DNA of 64,000 nucleotides from Bryobacterales bacterium (GTDB lineage Bacteria; Acidobacteriota; Terriglobia; Bryobacterales; Bryobacteraceae): NCBI GenBank assembly GCA_020847975.1, contig JADLBD010000007.1:1-64000 (forward strand). The letters run 5' to 3'. Of the stretch, positions 63,368-64,000 are shown one piece after another. Numbering within the stretch: position 1 is the first letter of the stretch; each line of letters begins with the position of its first letter. Under the pieces are notes generated by a model. That model was not told the DNA's origin and searched no databases. It saw nothing but the letters and a program-made list of their open reading frames with translations. The translations under genes and the position numbers were made by a program.

Positions 63368-64000
63368 CTACAACGTCCGCAGGTATTGGAAACTTTGGCG
63401 CAGGCTGTCGACGGGGTTGCCGGGCGTCTGGTCCTGCTCGACGAAGTAATGCTTGACGCCGGCTTTCCGCGCGGCGGCAAGCACCCGCGGCACCTCGATG
63501 ACGCCATTGCCCACTTCGGCAAAGGCATCGCGCGGAATCCGCTCGTTGTACATCTTCGGCACGCCCGGCTTCACATTCTTCAGATGCATCAGGGGAATTC
63601 GCCCGTGATACTTTTCAAGGACAGATACGGGAGACACGCCCGCCACCTGCGACCACATCATGTCGAGTTCGAGCGAGACCAGTTGGGGGTCGGCGGCGCC
63701 CAGCAGCACATCGAGCAGCGTGCCCGCGCCAAAGGGTTCGAATTCGAAGGCGTGATTGTGATAGGCGAGGGTCACTCCCGCCGCTTTACACTTCTTCCCT
63801 ACCTCGTTGAGCGTGCCGGCCAGGCGCTTCATTACCTCCGCTCCGCCGCGGTCTTGCGGAGCGATGTAGGGACAGACCACATAGGCGAAGCCGCGCTTCA
63901 CGCAGTCATCGAGCACGGCGGGCAGTTGGGCCTGATCCTTCATGAACAGCGCTGTATCGAGGTGAATGCTCACGGGCTGGAGCGATGTTTGCTTCAGGCT
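63368..64000 (-). CDS. Sugar phosphate isomerase/epimerase TIM-barrel protein (5' end outside window)
   Basis: The minus-strand frame is open from the right edge to the stop at 63368. The visible 210 residues include VTLAYHNHAFEFEPFGAGTL (metal His/Glu), LVSLELDMMWSQVAGVSP (Asp), IPLMHLKNVKPG (His) and HYFVEQDQTPGNPVDSLRQS (Glu), the C-terminal half of an AP-endonuclease-2/xylose-isomerase-like barrel. Upstream codons (SLKQTSLQPVSIHLDTAL) continue the barrel in the same frame, so the start lies beyond 64000. Substrate unknown; the second isomerase of this type in the window, the other being at 20029-21069. Confidence 0.85.
   Translation of the reverse strand, partial: SLKQTSLQPVSIHLDTALFMKDQAQLPAVLDDCVKRGFAYVVCPYIAPQDRGGAEVMKRLAGTLNEVGKKCKAAGVTLAYHNHAFEFEPFGAGTLLDVLLGAADPQLVSLELDMMWSQVAGVSPVSVLEKYHGRIPLMHLKNVKPGVPKMYNERIPRDAFAEVGNGVIEVPRVLAAARKAGVKHYFVEQDQTPGNPVDSLRQSFQYLRTL

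Overview
The window reads as a chromosomal segment of a Solibacter-like Acidobacteriota (Bryobacterales type). The evidence is the gene repertoire: many ECF sigma factors, Planctomycete-type DUF1549/DUF1553 cytochrome plus DUF1501 pairs, an Oar-like TonB receptor with an N-terminal carboxypeptidase-like domain, Tat-like exported oxidoreductases and TIM-barrel isomerases, a PEP-CTERM protein and an acidobacterial-style Flp pilin. Genes are dense and GC-rich, with many 4-base start/stop overlaps. I found no phage, integrase, insertion sequence, CRISPR array, rRNA or tRNA.

Layout. 1-6.5 kb: tail of a cytochrome c gene, two tandem paralogs of an uncharacterised short family, an orphan ECF sigma factor, an aldolase/dehydrogenase fusion, then a reverse operon of ECF sigma factor, one-TM partner and secretin-N-domain-like exported protein. 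6.5-14.6 kb: L-2-hydroxyglutarate oxidase diverging from an isoprenylcysteine methyltransferase-like protein; an operon mutY - ECF sigma - NrsF-like anti-sigma - exported HExxH peptidase; uvrA diverging from mutY over 37 bp. 14.6-17.8 kb: a decayed ArsR regulator, a membrane protein and a GT4 glycosyltransferase. 17.8-28.4 kb: a long reverse run with a two-component system, a relic of a DUF1501 gene, an intact DUF1549/1553-DUF1501 pair, an HpaI-type aldolase, a sugar isomerase, and a GMC dehydrogenase with its small subunit. This looks like exported sugar or sugar-acid oxidation and catabolism.

28.4-38.6 kb: tartrate/malate-type dehydrogenase, reverse gdhA-mutS-anmK operon, then a forward operon of exported aldo/keto reductase, Cys/His-rich exported protein, di-heme peroxidase and orphan sugar-binding protein. 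38.6-44.6 kb: Flp pilin behind a structured leader, a large exported phage-tail-fibre-like protein, and the TonB receptor. 44.8-50.8 kb: a GH29 fucosidase coupled to a UROD-family protein, an aminotransferase, a single-AAA ClpB-like ATPase and an SDR. 50.8-55.3 kb: tetrapyrrole operon hemX-hemA-hemC-cobA/hemD, all coupled. 55.3-64 kb: membrane protein with a long low-complexity region, FAD oxidoreductase, PEP-CTERM protein, an Smr-DinB fusion, a zinc-ribbon/TM/jelly-roll-like protein, a pentapeptide repeat protein and a truncated TIM-barrel isomerase.

The most unusual items are the branched RNA-like leader of the Flp pilin gene and its resemblance to the leader of the tail-fibre-like gene, the Smr-DinB fusion, two gene relics (ArsR, DUF1501), the two ECF operons that each end in an exported effector-like protein, and large blocks of opposite GC skew.
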